Shown here piece after piece: positions 9,101 to 17,770 of a stretch of DNA of 64,000 bases. Both the position numbers and the translations under genes were made by a program. This DNA comes from an uncultured Rhodopila sp. Its GTDB lineage: Bacteria; Pseudomonadota; Alphaproteobacteria; Acetobacterales; Acetobacteraceae. The stretch covers positions 1 to 64,000 of the forward strand of contig NZ_CAJATU010000101.1 in the NCBI RefSeq assembly GCF_903944925.1. Reading direction: 5' to 3'. The notes under the pieces were generated by a model. That model saw only the letters and a program-made list of their open reading frames with translations. It did no database searches and was not told the DNA's origin. Numbering within the stretch: the stretch's first letter is position 1; each line of letters starts with the position of its first letter.

Positions 9101-10132
9101 ATGAATGGTCCGCCAAACGACGATGGTTCAGACATCCGCAAATGGGCGGCCCGTGCCTGGCTGGAGATGGAAAGCGCCGGCGTGCTGCCGACACCGCGCA
9201 ACTTCGATCTCTGGTTCAGCCATGTCAGCGGCGCCAACCCCGATCTGACCCGCCAGATCGGAGAGATCCTGGCAAAGCAGCCGGTCGTGACGGCGGCGAC
9301 CCTGGACGACCTGCATGCCATGTTCGGAAGTCCGGACCATGCCATGGATCAGGTGGCCGATCAGGCCGAGGCCATTCAGCAAGCGGCTCAGCTCTTCGTG
9401 ACGCAACTGGCCGGCAACGGCGAACAGTTGCAGGAGTATGGCAACGCGCTGTCGCTGTGGTCCGCCCGGTTGAGCCAGGATCGCACGCTGGAGACGCTGT
9501 TACAGGCGGTTTCCAGCGTCCTGGCCGAAACGGCGCGGGCGAGCGAACGAAACCGGGCGCTGGAACACCAGCTTTCCGCATCCGCCGCGCGCATCACGCG
9601 GCTTAAGGACAGTATCGCAGACCTGAAGCGGGAAGCGACGGTCGACGTCCTGACCGGCCTGTGCAACCGCAAGGCTTTCACCGCCAGGCTGCGGAAAGCC
9701 CTGGCCGATGCGAAGGCCGACGGCAGCGCGGTTTCGTTGCTGATGATCGATGTCGACCATTTCAAGCGCGTCAACGACACCTATGGCCATCCGACCGGAG
9801 ACCTGTTCCTGCGGCTGATCGGACGGGTGTTGTCCGAAAGCATCAAGGGCCGCGATATCTCCGCACGCTATGGCGGGGAGGAGTTCGCCGTGCTGCTCGT
9901 GAAGGCGAACCTGAAAGCGGGAACGACCGTCGCCAACGAAATTCGCATGGTGCTGGAGAAAAAGCAGATCGTCCGGAGCAAGGCGGAAGACCAGCCGATG
10001 GGCATCACCGTGTCGATCGGGGTCGCGCAGTTCCGCACCACGGAGACAGCCGCATCCCTGATCGACCGGGCGGATGTCGCGCTGTACCAGGCCAAGGCGC
10101 TTGGCCGCAACCGGGTCTGCGCCGCGCAATAG
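9101..10132 (+). CDS. GGDEF-domain diguanylate cyclase
   Basis: A 343-residue protein making cyclic di-GMP from two GTP. The C-terminal GGDEF domain runs from about residue 180 (VDVLTGLCNRKAF) with the active-site loop RYGGEEF at 256-262. The N-terminal 140 residues are helical and unlike a named sensor; a coiled coil spans about 145-178. No membrane segment is visible, so it is probably cytoplasmic. The inhibitory I-site, normally RxxD five residues before the loop, reads KGRD, so feedback inhibition may be weakened. The ATG at 9101 has better spacing to AGGA (9088-9091) than the in-frame GTG at 9095. Confidence 0.92.
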   Translation: MNGPPNDDGSDIRKWAARAWLEMESAGVLPTPRNFDLWFSHVSGANPDLTRQIGEILAKQPVVTAATLDDLHAMFGSPDHAMDQVADQAEAIQQAAQLFVTQLAGNGEQLQEYGNALSLWSARLSQDRTLETLLQAVSSVLAETARASERNRALEHQLSASAARITRLKDSIADLKREATVDVLTGLCNRKAFTARLRKALADAKADGSAVSLLMIDVDHFKRVNDTYGHPTGDLFLRLIGRVLSESIKGRDISARYGGEEFAVLLVKANLKAGTTVANEIRMVLEKKQIVRSKAEDQPMGITVSIGVAQFRTTETAASLIDRADVALYQAKALGRNRVCAAQ

Positions 10133-10206
10133 GCCGGGCGTGGCGGGGTTGCCTCGCCGCGCCGGCGATGACAGCTTGCCGCCCGTTTCAGACGGGAGAA
10201 AGCGGC

Positions 10207-11487
10207 GTGACCGATACCGACGTTCTGATCATCGGCGCCGGATTGGCGGGACTCGGCGCGGCGGCGGCGCTGCGCGATGCCGGGCGGCGGGCGGTCGTGC
10301 TGGAGGCGTCGGGCCGTGTCGGCGGCCGGGCCTGGACGGCGTATCCCGAAGCCCTCGGCGGCGTCTGGTTCGATATGGGCGCGGTTTGGTTCCACGACGC
10401 CGAACACAACCCGCTGGCCGGCATCGCCCGGGCTGCCGGGGATCCGCTGATACGGTCGGACGAACTGCGGCAAACGCGCATGTTCATTGGCAACCGCCTC
10501 GCGACGCCGGTCGAATTGGCGGACTATGACGGCGCGTCGTCCCGCTACGAGGCGATGGCGGAGCGCGTCCTTGCCGCCGAGGGCGACGTGCCGCTGGCCG
10601 AGATCGCGCGCCGGCTTCCGGACGATCCCTGGGCGAGGACGGTCGAGGCCTGGGAAGGTCCGGTGATCTGCGCCGCCGATGCGGAGCGGTTCAGCGCCAG
10701 AGACTGGCAGCGCAACGCCTTGAATGGCAGCAACCTGGTGCCGGACGGTGGCATCGGCGCCTTTGTGCTGCGGCGGCTGACCGAGGGGCTGGATATCCGC
10801 CTCGATACGCCGGTGACCCGGCTGCGCTGGGGCGGTCCGGGCGGCCGTGTGAGCGTGGAAACCGCGCGCGGCGCGCTATCCGCCGGGGCCTGCATCGTCA
10901 CGGTTTCCACCGGCGTGCTGGCCTCCGGCGCGATCGCGTTTGACCCGCCTTTGCCGGCGCGGGTCACCGAGGCGGTGCATAACCTGCCCATGGGCCTCGC
11001 GATGAAGGTCGCGCTTCGCGCCACCACAGCCGATCGGCTGGATTTGCCGATGCATTGCTCGGTGTACCGGGCTGTTACGGAGGACGCAGGCACGCTGACG
11101 CCGTTCCAATGCTGGCCGCTCGGGCGGGACTATGTGCAGGGCTGGTTCGGCGGGCCTTTGGCCCTGGATCTGGTCCGGGCGGGGGACGCGGCGACAGTGG
11201 ATTACGCACTGGCCTTTCTGCGGTCTTTGTTCGGCGGCCGGGCCGATCGGCTGTTTGCCGGCGGTGCGACGCTGGTGACGCATTGGGAAGACGATCCGTA
11301 TGTCCGCGGGGCATATTGCTATGCGGTTCCGGGTGCGGCGGACGCGCGCGATACGCTGGCCGAACCGCTGGCCGACGGGCGGCTGATGTTTGCCGGGGAG
11401 GCGTGTCATGTGCCGTATGGCGGGACGCTCGCGGGCGCCTGGCTGAGCGGGCAGGCGGCGGCGAAGACCGCGGTTTTTGGAATGTAG
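10207..11487 (+). CDS. FAD-dependent amine oxidase family protein
   Basis: A 426-residue flavoenzyme. The N-terminal dinucleotide-binding motif GAGLAGLGAAAAL is followed by the FAD ribose acid in VLEASGRVGGRAW, and the C-terminal FAD contact is in LMFAGEACHVPYGGTLAGAW. This architecture is that of monoamine/polyamine oxidases and related desaturases. The substrate is unknown. The GTG start at 10207 is supported by GGGAGAAA upstream; an ATG start is not available before the nucleotide-binding motif. There is no export signal. It stands alone on the plus strand between the diguanylate cyclase and a Uma2-type gene. Confidence 0.88.
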   Translation: MTDTDVLIIGAGLAGLGAAAALRDAGRRAVVLEASGRVGGRAWTAYPEALGGVWFDMGAVWFHDAEHNPLAGIARAAGDPLIRSDELRQTRMFIGNRLATPVELADYDGASSRYEAMAERVLAAEGDVPLAEIARRLPDDPWARTVEAWEGPVICAADAERFSARDWQRNALNGSNLVPDGGIGAFVLRRLTEGLDIRLDTPVTRLRWGGPGGRVSVETARGALSAGACIVTVSTGVLASGAIAFDPPLPARVTEAVHNLPMGLAMKVALRATTADRLDLPMHCSVYRAVTEDAGTLTPFQCWPLGRDYVQGWFGGPLALDLVRAGDAATVDYALAFLRSLFGGRADRLFAGGATLVTHWEDDPYVRGAYCYAVPGAADARDTLAEPLADGRLMFAGEACHVPYGGTLAGAWLSGQAAAKTAVFGM

Positions 11488-11569
11488 TCACGCACGCCAT
11501 GGCGCCTCGCGTATTTTGGCGGTCACATGGCTAATCCTGTGGTAGGTTCCATCGGTCAGGAGGGCATGG

Positions 11570-12199
11570 ATGGCCGACCCGGCGGCAAAATCCTGGACTA
11601 TTGAGCAGTTCTTCGCGTGGCAGAGCACCCGGACCGAGCGGTATGAGCTCGTCGGCGGCTTCCCGGTGCGCATGATGGCCGGGGCTCGGAACGTCCATGA
11701 TGACATCGTGATAAACCTGTTGGCTGAACTGCGTGGACGGTTGCGCGGGAGCGGCTGCCGTCCGTTCAGCGGTGATAGCAGTATCGAAACATTGCCCGGC
11801 CAAATCCGGCGGCCGGACGTCGGTGTCGATTGCGGGCGGCGTGATCCGGATGCTTTCAAAGCCGCATTGCCGCGCGTGGTCATTGAGGTATTGTCCCCAT
11901 CCACTCGTGACTTCGACACGTTCGAAAAACTGGCGGAGTACAAGCAGGTCGACAGCCTGGAAGCGATCGTGGTGGTGGAGCCGAATGCCCCGGAAGTCGT
12001 GGCTTGGTCGCGCGATTCGGGCCGTGCCTGGCTTCGGCGGATTGTCGAAGGGCTGGACCGCACGGTGGATTTGCCGGCCGTCGGGGTCGTCTTGCCGCTG
12101 ACGGAGATTTACGACGGCGTGGTGTTCCCGGCGCGGCCCCGGTTGGTCAGACGGGACGACGCCGCCGACTTGCCACCCGATGACGAGGGGCAGTCGTGA
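11570..12199 (+). CDS. Uma2 family (DUF820) restriction-endonuclease-fold protein
   Basis: A 209-residue protein of the Uma2/DUF820 family. Family features: ERYELVGGFPVRMMAG near the start, RRPDVGVDCG, and PRVVIEVLSPST followed by EKLAEYKQV, which carry the acidic and lysine residues of the PD-(D/E)xK nuclease fold. Members are abundant in cyanobacteria and scattered in other bacteria and their biological role is not established. An ideal AGGAGGGC precedes the ATG. It is convergent with the decarboxylase gene, with 27 bases between the stops. No toxin or antitoxin partner is visible beside it. Confidence 0.88.
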   Translation: MADPAAKSWTIEQFFAWQSTRTERYELVGGFPVRMMAGARNVHDDIVINLLAELRGRLRGSGCRPFSGDSSIETLPGQIRRPDVGVDCGRRDPDAFKAALPRVVIEVLSPSTRDFDTFEKLAEYKQVDSLEAIVVVEPNAPEVVAWSRDSGRAWLRRIVEGLDRTVDLPAVGVVLPLTEIYDGVVFPARPRLVRRDDAADLPPDDEGQS

Positions 12200-12226
12200 G
12201 CCCCACAGACAGGCCCCCCGCGACTG

Positions 12227-14560
12227 TTACTTCGTCACGTAAGTAAAGATCCGGATCGACCCATCCGCCTGCTTCTCCCGGTATAACCCCTGAATCTCCG
12301 TCTCGAACCCCGGGAACAGGTTCGATCCCTGCTCGAACACCTTCAGATACTCGATCATCGGCCGCGCCCGCTCGTCCAGCAGTTCCCCGGGCACGATCGT
12401 CGCGATCCCCGGCGGATAGACCACCCATAGCGTGGTTGCGATGCGGCCGGACAGCTCCTCCAGCGGCAGGTAGTCCACATCGTTCTTCACCAGCCGCCGC
12501 ACCGCTTCCTGCGGGCGCATCGCCAGGGTCGGAAAATGCCGCGGCCGGAACTGCTTGCGTTGCAGGCCGCTGGTGTCCTTGTCGCGGTAGAACGAATGCA
12601 TCTGCCGGCACAGGTCGCGCAGCCGCATCCCGCCGTAGCGCTGCGGCCGGGCGCGGACGAATTCCGGAATGACATCCTCCAGCACGGCGTTGTCGTCATG
12701 CAGCCGCTTGAAGAACACCAGGGCGCTCAACAGCGTCCCCGCCTTGCTGGATTCCACCCCCGGCGTCAGCAGGAACAGGATGCTGTTGAGGTCGTTCTTC
12801 TCCGCCACGATGCGGTTTTCGCGCAGATACTGCGCCAGCACCGGGGCCGGGATGCCATGCTCGCTATAGCCGCCGGTGGCGCGATCGAAGCCCGGCGTCA
12901 GCAGGGTCAGCTTGTTCGGGTCGGTCATGGCGTAGCCGGGCGTCACATGCCGGTAGCCGTGCCAGGCCGCGCCCGGCGTCAACTGCCAGTAGCGCGGGTC
13001 CGAGGCAAGTTCGTCCGTGGGCACGTCCTCCCACTTCGTCAGGCTGCCGTTATACTCGACCGCATCGGGAACGAACGGGTCGAAGAACCAGCGCCGTTCC
13101 GGATCGATTTCCTTTTCTTCGAACTCGTGCGTGATCGCCCGCAGTTTCTTGCGCAATTCGATCCCGAGCCGGATCGTGTCGTCCCATAGCACCTCGCCCT
13201 GCCGCCCCTTCATCATCTGTGCGCCGACATCGAGCGAGGCGAACAGCGGATAGAACGGCGAAGTGGACGCATGCATCATGAACATCTCGTTGAACCGGCG
13301 ATGTTCCACCCGGCGGCGCTGGCCGGTGATGTGGGTGTCCTTGACATGGATCTGGCTGGCCTGGCTGAAGCTGGCGAGCTGCTTGTGGGTGGACTGGGTG
13401 GCGATGATGCCGGGCTGCTCCGGCCCCAGATTCTCCAGTCCCATGGCGAAACGGCCGCGATAGATCGGGTGGAACTTCATGAAGCCGGCCCAGGCCTCGT
13501 CGAACAGGATGTAGTCGCACAACGGCCCGAGTTTCTCGATGATCGTCTGCGCGCTGTAGATCGTGCCGTCGTAACTGCACTGCTCGATCACCGCCGCGCG
13601 GAATGGCCGCTTCCGCCGCCAGGCCTCGGGATCAGAGATCAGCGGATGCACCCGGATCTTTTCCCGAATGAGTTCTTCATCCAGAGCCTGGTAGTCGATG
13701 GGGCCGATCAATCCGTGGGCATTACGATCGGCTTCCAGAAAAAGCGGGATGCCGCCGCCGAGATACAGCGCGCCGTGATGCGCCGCCTTGTGGTTGTTGC
13801 GATCGAACAGCACCAGGTCGTCCTCGGCCACCAGCGACTGCAGCACGATCTTGTTCGACGAAGACGTGCCGTTCAGCACGAAATACGTCCGCTCCGCGCC
13901 GAAGATTTTCGCCGCTTCCTGCTGCGCGGCCAAAGCCGGGCCTTCGTGGGTCAGCAGATCGCCCAAATCCAGCACGGAATTGTCGAGGTCGTCGCGGAAC
14001 ACCGCCTCACCCAGGTGCTGGAAAAAAATCCGGCCGATGGGGCTGCGCGCATAGAACACGCCGCCGTTATGGCCGGGGCAGGTCCAAAGCTGGTTGCCTT
14101 CCTCGGCGTAATCCACAAGGGCACCGAAGAACGGCGTTTTCAGTGTTTCAGCGTATTGACGCAGCCGGCTGATCAGGTTCTTGGCGATGAAGTCGGGGGT
14201 TTCCTCGGCCAGGAAGACGTAGCCGTCGGCCTCCCGCAGCACGTCCACCGGAATGTCTTCCAGCCTGTGCCGCCGCACCAGAATGATGATCGGCATGTCC
14301 AGGCCACGCTTGCGGATCAGCGTCACCAGCCCGCCCATCTTGCCCTGCGGCCCGCGTTTGCCCCAGTCCAGCAGCACGCAGCCCACCGCGGCATCGGTCT
14401 GGATCACCAGCTCGGCGTCATCGACCTTGCGCGCCTTCATCACGCCATAGCCGTCGCGCTCGATCTCGTCGGCAATCTCCTGCAGCCGCTGGCCTTCCAG
14501 GTCCGCCGGATCGAACGCCGGAGCGCAGATCAGAAACTTGAAATGGCGGGAGTATTCCAT
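12227..14560 (-). CDS. Orn/Lys/Arg decarboxylase (PLP fold type I, large form)
   Basis: A 777-residue enzyme removing the carboxyl group from a basic amino acid to give a polyamine or diamine. Residues 1 to about 130 form the response-regulator-like wing domain of the inducible bacterial decarboxylases; the PLP domain follows with CPGHNGG (161), HKAAHHG (257-263), FDEAW (353-357) and the PLP lysine Lys393 in ATQSTHKQLAS; a C-terminal domain completes the normal length. Whether it uses ornithine, lysine or arginine cannot be decided by eye. It lies downstream of ccoS on the same strand, but a gap of about 110 bases makes a separate transcript likely. Confidence 0.93.
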   Translation of the reverse strand: MEYSRHFKFLICAPAFDPADLEGQRLQEIADEIERDGYGVMKARKVDDAELVIQTDAAVGCVLLDWGKRGPQGKMGGLVTLIRKRGLDMPIIILVRRHRLEDIPVDVLREADGYVFLAEETPDFIAKNLISRLRQYAETLKTPFFGALVDYAEEGNQLWTCPGHNGGVFYARSPIGRIFFQHLGEAVFRDDLDNSVLDLGDLLTHEGPALAAQQEAAKIFGAERTYFVLNGTSSSNKIVLQSLVAEDDLVLFDRNNHKAAHHGALYLGGGIPLFLEADRNAHGLIGPIDYQALDEELIREKIRVHPLISDPEAWRRKRPFRAAVIEQCSYDGTIYSAQTIIEKLGPLCDYILFDEAWAGFMKFHPIYRGRFAMGLENLGPEQPGIIATQSTHKQLASFSQASQIHVKDTHITGQRRRVEHRRFNEMFMMHASTSPFYPLFASLDVGAQMMKGRQGEVLWDDTIRLGIELRKKLRAITHEFEEKEIDPERRWFFDPFVPDAVEYNGSLTKWEDVPTDELASDPRYWQLTPGAAWHGYRHVTPGYAMTDPNKLTLLTPGFDRATGGYSEHGIPAPVLAQYLRENRIVAEKNDLNSILFLLTPGVESSKAGTLLSALVFFKRLHDDNAVLEDVIPEFVRARPQRYGGMRLRDLCRQMHSFYRDKDTSGLQRKQFRPRHFPTLAMRPQEAVRRLVKNDVDYLPLEELSGRIATTLWVVYPPGIATIVPGELLDERARPMIEYLKVFEQGSNLFPGFETEIQGLYREKQADGSIRIFTYVTK

Positions 14561-14673
14561 GAGCAGCGCGTCTCCGGCGTGGGCGGTCGCCGCCCTATAG
14601 CACTGAAGCGGTTGCGCGCAGCAATCCGTTCGGCTGACATCAAAGCTTCATCGCCAGGGCCATGCACGGGCCT

Positions 14674-14814
14674 TTAATCGTCGTCGAACAAAATCCGGTT
14701 CGCCGCCCCGTCCAGGTCGTCGTATTGCCCGGTCCTCAGCGACCACAGAAACGCCGCCAGCCCAAGCGCGGCAATGATCAGGCTGACCACCAGCAGAAAC
14801 AATAGGATCGTCAT
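14674..14814 (-). CDS. ccoS: cbb3-type cytochrome oxidase assembly protein CcoS
   Basis: A 46-residue single-span membrane protein beginning MTILLFLLVVSLIIAALG, with the short cytoplasmic tail typical of CcoS, including WSLRTGQYDDLDG. CcoS is required for maturation of the cbb3 oxidase. Its ATG overlaps the stop of ccoI (ATGA), which fixes the start and indicates translational coupling. It is the last gene of the oxidase operon. Confidence 0.92.
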   Translation of the reverse strand: MTILLFLLVVSLIIAALGLAAFLWSLRTGQYDDLDGAANRILFDDD

Positions 14815-17180
14815 GCGTCCGTCCTTCCGTGCAAGCGCAGGCTGTTCGCCATCACCAGCAGTGACGAACTCGACATAGCCGCCGCGGCGAGCCACGGGCT
14901 AACCCACCCGCACACCGCCAGCGGCACCATCAGCACATTATAGCCGATGGACAGCACCAGGTTCTGCCGCATGACCGACCGGGACCGCCGCGCCGTGTTC
15001 AGCGCCAGCGCGACCGGCCCCAGCTTCGCGCCCTGGAACACCAGGTCCGCCACGGTCTGGCTGACATCCGCCGCGGTGGACGGCGATGCCGACACCGAGG
15101 CTGCCGCCAGCGCCGGGCTGTCGTTCAGCCCGTCGCCGACCATCAGGACTTTTCCGCCGTTGGCGCCCATGGCCTCGATCAGCGCGACCTTGTCAACCGG
15201 AGAGCATCCCGCCCGCCAGTCCGCGATCCCCAGCGCCGCCGCGATCCGCTCGACCTGAGCGGGACGATCGCCCGACAGCAGCGCCAGCTTCAGGCCCATG
15301 GCGCGGAGGCGATCGACCGTCTGCACCGCATCCGTCCGCAGCCGTTCATCGAAGCCGAAGCGCATCGGCGCCCGCCCGGGGCGGCTCAGCCACAGTTCCG
15401 GCCCCGCCGCCGCGCGCTCAGACCCGCCGCAGAACGCCCGGCTGCCCAGCCGGCTTTCGCCCGCGTCCGTCATCCGGCTCAGTCCCTGCCCGGGATGCTC
15501 GGTCACGTCCGAAGCCGGCGCGACCCGTCCGGCCGCGGAGACCAGGGACCGGGCGAGCGGGTGCCGGCTGCATCCCGCCATCGCCGCCGCTTCGGCCAAT
15601 GCCTCCGCATCGCGGCATTCGGCCAACGCCAGCAGAGGCTCTGTCAGCGTCCCGGTCTTGTCGAACACCACGGTATCGACGTCCGCGAGACGCTCCAGCG
15701 CGGTGGGAGATTTCAGCAGTATACCGCCGTGGAACAGCCGTCCGGTGGCGATCACCTGCACCGCCGGCACCGCCAGCGCCAAAGCGCAGGGGCAGGTGAT
15801 GATCAGCACCGAGGTCGCGGTCAGCAGCGCCTGGCCGATCGGCACGCCGGCGACGAAGAACCACCACAGAAAGGTGGACAGCGCGCAGACATGCACCGTC
15901 GGCGCATAGCGCCGCGCCACCCTGTCGGCGAGCACGACGAACCGGCCGCGCCGCGTCTCCGCCGCCTCGATCAGCCGCACGCATTCGGCGAGCAAAGTGG
16001 ACCCGCCGGTCGCCGTCGCCCGCACGGTCACGGTCGCGCCGAGGTTCAGGCTGCCGGCGAACACCGCGGTGCCCGGTTCGGCTGCCACCGGCAGGCTTTC
16101 CCCGGTCACCAGGCTGGCGTCGAGTGAGGTGGCGCCGGTTTCCACGACGCCATCGACGCCGATACGCTCGCCGCTGGCCACCAGGATGCGGTCGCCCTCG
16201 GCCACCTGCTCCTGCGCGACGCGGCGCACCGTGCCGTCCGCTTGAACCACGGCGACGTCGGTCATGCGCAAGGTCAGAAGCTGCTCCGCGGTGGCGCGGG
16301 CGCGGCCGCGGGCGCGATGATCCAGCACGCGGCCAATCAGCAGGAAGAACAACAGGGTAACGGCGGAATCGAAATAGGTGTCGGCGCCCCGCTGGATCGT
16401 CTGCACCAGGCTCATGCCGGTGACCAGCAGGACGCCGATGCTGATGGGCACGTCCATGTTCGTCCGGCCCTGGCGCAGCGCGGCGAAAGCCGACCCGAAG
16501 AACGGGCGGCCGGCATAGGCCACGGCCGGCATGGCGATCAGGGCCGAGACCCAGTGCAGCAGCGCCACCGTCGCCGGGCCGATGATGCCGCTTTCCCCGG
16601 CCCAGATGGCGATGGACATCAGCATCACGTTGGTGGCCGCGAACCCGGCGACGGCGAGGCAGCGCAGCAGCATCCGCCCCTTCCGGTCCTGCGCGGCGTT
16701 CAGCGCGGTCATGTCGAATGGCACCAGCCGGTAGCCGAGCGCCTCGATCCCCGCGACCAGGCGGTCCGCGTCTGCGGCGACGCCGCGCCACGCCAGATGC
16801 AGGCGGCGCGTGGTCATATTGACGCGGCCTGCCAGTATGTCCGGCTGCTTTGCCAGCACCGATTCGATCAGCCAGACGCAGGCGCCGCATTGCAGACCAT
16901 CGACGGCGAGGGTCAGTTCGAACCCGCCATCCGGCCGCGCCGCGACATGCCGGGCGAGATCCCATCGTTCCGCCGGCTCCGGCCGCAACGCGCGGGCGCC
17001 GATGTCGAGCAGCCGCTGCTGGTAGTAGCGACCCAGCCCGAGGCCCTGGATGATCCCGAACGCCGCCTCGCACCCCGGGCAGCAGAACCGCTTGCCGGCC
17101 GGGGTCGGAAGGCCGCAATGCGCGCAGGCGGTTTCGGCGGGGGCGGTGGGGGGAAGCGGCAGGTCGAGGGTGGCGGTCAT
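14811..17180 (-). CDS. ccoI: Copper-exporting P1B-type ATPase CcoI for cbb3 oxidase assembly
   Basis: A 789-residue inner-membrane ATPase that moves copper for CcoN maturation. The N-terminus has a CAHCGLPTP and FCCPGC cysteine cluster followed by an HMA-like domain with GLQCGACVWL. The membrane metal site CPC is at about 463-465 and the phosphorylated aspartate of DKTGTLT is residue 507; GDGLNDSPAL marks the hinge domain. This cysteine-rich N-terminus separates CcoI/FixI from general CopA pumps. The ATG at 17180 is formed by the left arm of a REP-like palindrome; a second in-frame ATG at 17201 comes from the other arm and would add seven residues. No clear ribosome binding site precedes either. 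Confidence 0.94.
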   Translation of the reverse strand: MTATLDLPLPPTAPAETACAHCGLPTPAGKRFCCPGCEAAFGIIQGLGLGRYYQQRLLDIGARALRPEPAERWDLARHVAARPDGGFELTLAVDGLQCGACVWLIESVLAKQPDILAGRVNMTTRRLHLAWRGVAADADRLVAGIEALGYRLVPFDMTALNAAQDRKGRMLLRCLAVAGFAATNVMLMSIAIWAGESGIIGPATVALLHWVSALIAMPAVAYAGRPFFGSAFAALRQGRTNMDVPISIGVLLVTGMSLVQTIQRGADTYFDSAVTLLFFLLIGRVLDHRARGRARATAEQLLTLRMTDVAVVQADGTVRRVAQEQVAEGDRILVASGERIGVDGVVETGATSLDASLVTGESLPVAAEPGTAVFAGSLNLGATVTVRATATGGSTLLAECVRLIEAAETRRGRFVVLADRVARRYAPTVHVCALSTFLWWFFVAGVPIGQALLTATSVLIITCPCALALAVPAVQVIATGRLFHGGILLKSPTALERLADVDTVVFDKTGTLTEPLLALAECRDAEALAEAAAMAGCSRHPLARSLVSAAGRVAPASDVTEHPGQGLSRMTDAGESRLGSRAFCGGSERAAAGPELWLSRPGRAPMRFGFDERLRTDAVQTVDRLRAMGLKLALLSGDRPAQVERIAAALGIADWRAGCSPVDKVALIEAMGANGGKVLMVGDGLNDSPALAAASVSASPSTAADVSQTVADLVFQGAKLGPVALALNTARRSRSVMRQNLVLSIGYNVLMVPLAVCGWVSPWLAAAAMSSSSLLVMANSLRLHGRTDA

Positions 17181-17206
17181 GGCCGGGCCAAGCCCGGCCA
17201 TGCCAC
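17176..17206. repeat. REP-like palindrome, copy 3, overlapping the ccoI start
   Basis: Arms GTCATGGCCGGGC (17176-17188) and GCCCGGCCATGCCAC (17192-17206) with a three-base loop. The element lies across the start region of ccoI in the gap after ccoH, and both candidate ccoI start codons are inside it. One mismatch to the perfect form (GACAC to GCCAC). Confidence 0.88.
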
Positions 17207-17289
17207 ATAGAAACCGTGGCCGCGCCTCACATCCGTTAAATCAGCACCGACGGTGCCTGGGCGCTCCACGACACAAGGATATTGCCATC

Positions 17290-17751
17290 TCACTTCACCA
17301 GGACGCGCCGCGTCGCTGTGTAACGGTCCCCGCCCGACGTCACCGCCAGCATGATGTCCCACTGCCCGAACGCCAGCGGCGCATCGGCCTGGTAGCGCAC
17401 CCCGTCGAGCGCCCGGAACGTCAGCGCGGTGCTTTCCGGCGGCCCCAGCGGCCGCTCGGCATGCGCGTCGATCATCGCACCGGACAGCGGCGCACCCGCC
17501 CTGTCGGTCAGCCGCAGCACCGGCCGCCCGCTGTCGTCCAAAGACGACTCCACCTGCCAGCCCAAAGCCGACTGCTTCGCCGCGGTCGCCATCACCTTGT
17601 CGTAGCCGTTGCTCAGGTCGAACCCGTCGGTGCCGGCCGCGCCCGGGAAGCTGTTCACCGCCGCATAGATGAAGTAGCCATTCACCGCGAAGACGACGCC
17701 CATCGACGCGAACAGGGCGTGGGGAAACCAGCGGTAAGCCGTTCTGTCCAT
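17290..17751 (-). CDS. ccoH: FixH/CcoH cbb3 oxidase assembly protein
   Basis: A 153-residue protein with one N-terminal transmembrane span (WFPHALFASMGVVFAVNGYF, about residues 7-26) and a periplasmic domain, the layout of FixH/CcoH. It contains the family signature with FDLSNGYDKVMATAA and GWQV. CcoH stabilises the cbb3 assembly intermediate. The ATG at 17751 has GGGAGAA upstream. It follows ccoG closely on the same strand and precedes ccoI after about 110 bases that hold a REP-like palindrome. Confidence 0.92.
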   Translation of the reverse strand: MDRTAYRWFPHALFASMGVVFAVNGYFIYAAVNSFPGAAGTDGFDLSNGYDKVMATAAKQSALGWQVESSLDDSGRPVLRLTDRAGAPLSGAMIDAHAERPLGPPESTALTFRALDGVRYQADAPLAFGQWDIMLAVTSGGDRYTATRRVLVK

Positions 17752-17770
17752 GATATTCTCCCTGTCCAAT

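Noticed and set aside
11570..12199. Uma2-type protein as part of a defence or toxin-antitoxin system
   Set aside because: The fold is nuclease-like, but no partner or defence gene is adjacent, so no such system can be supported.
13271..14677. A 468-codon open frame opposite the PLP decarboxylase
   Set aside because: Antisense to a gene with all catalytic motifs; composition is of the shadow type.
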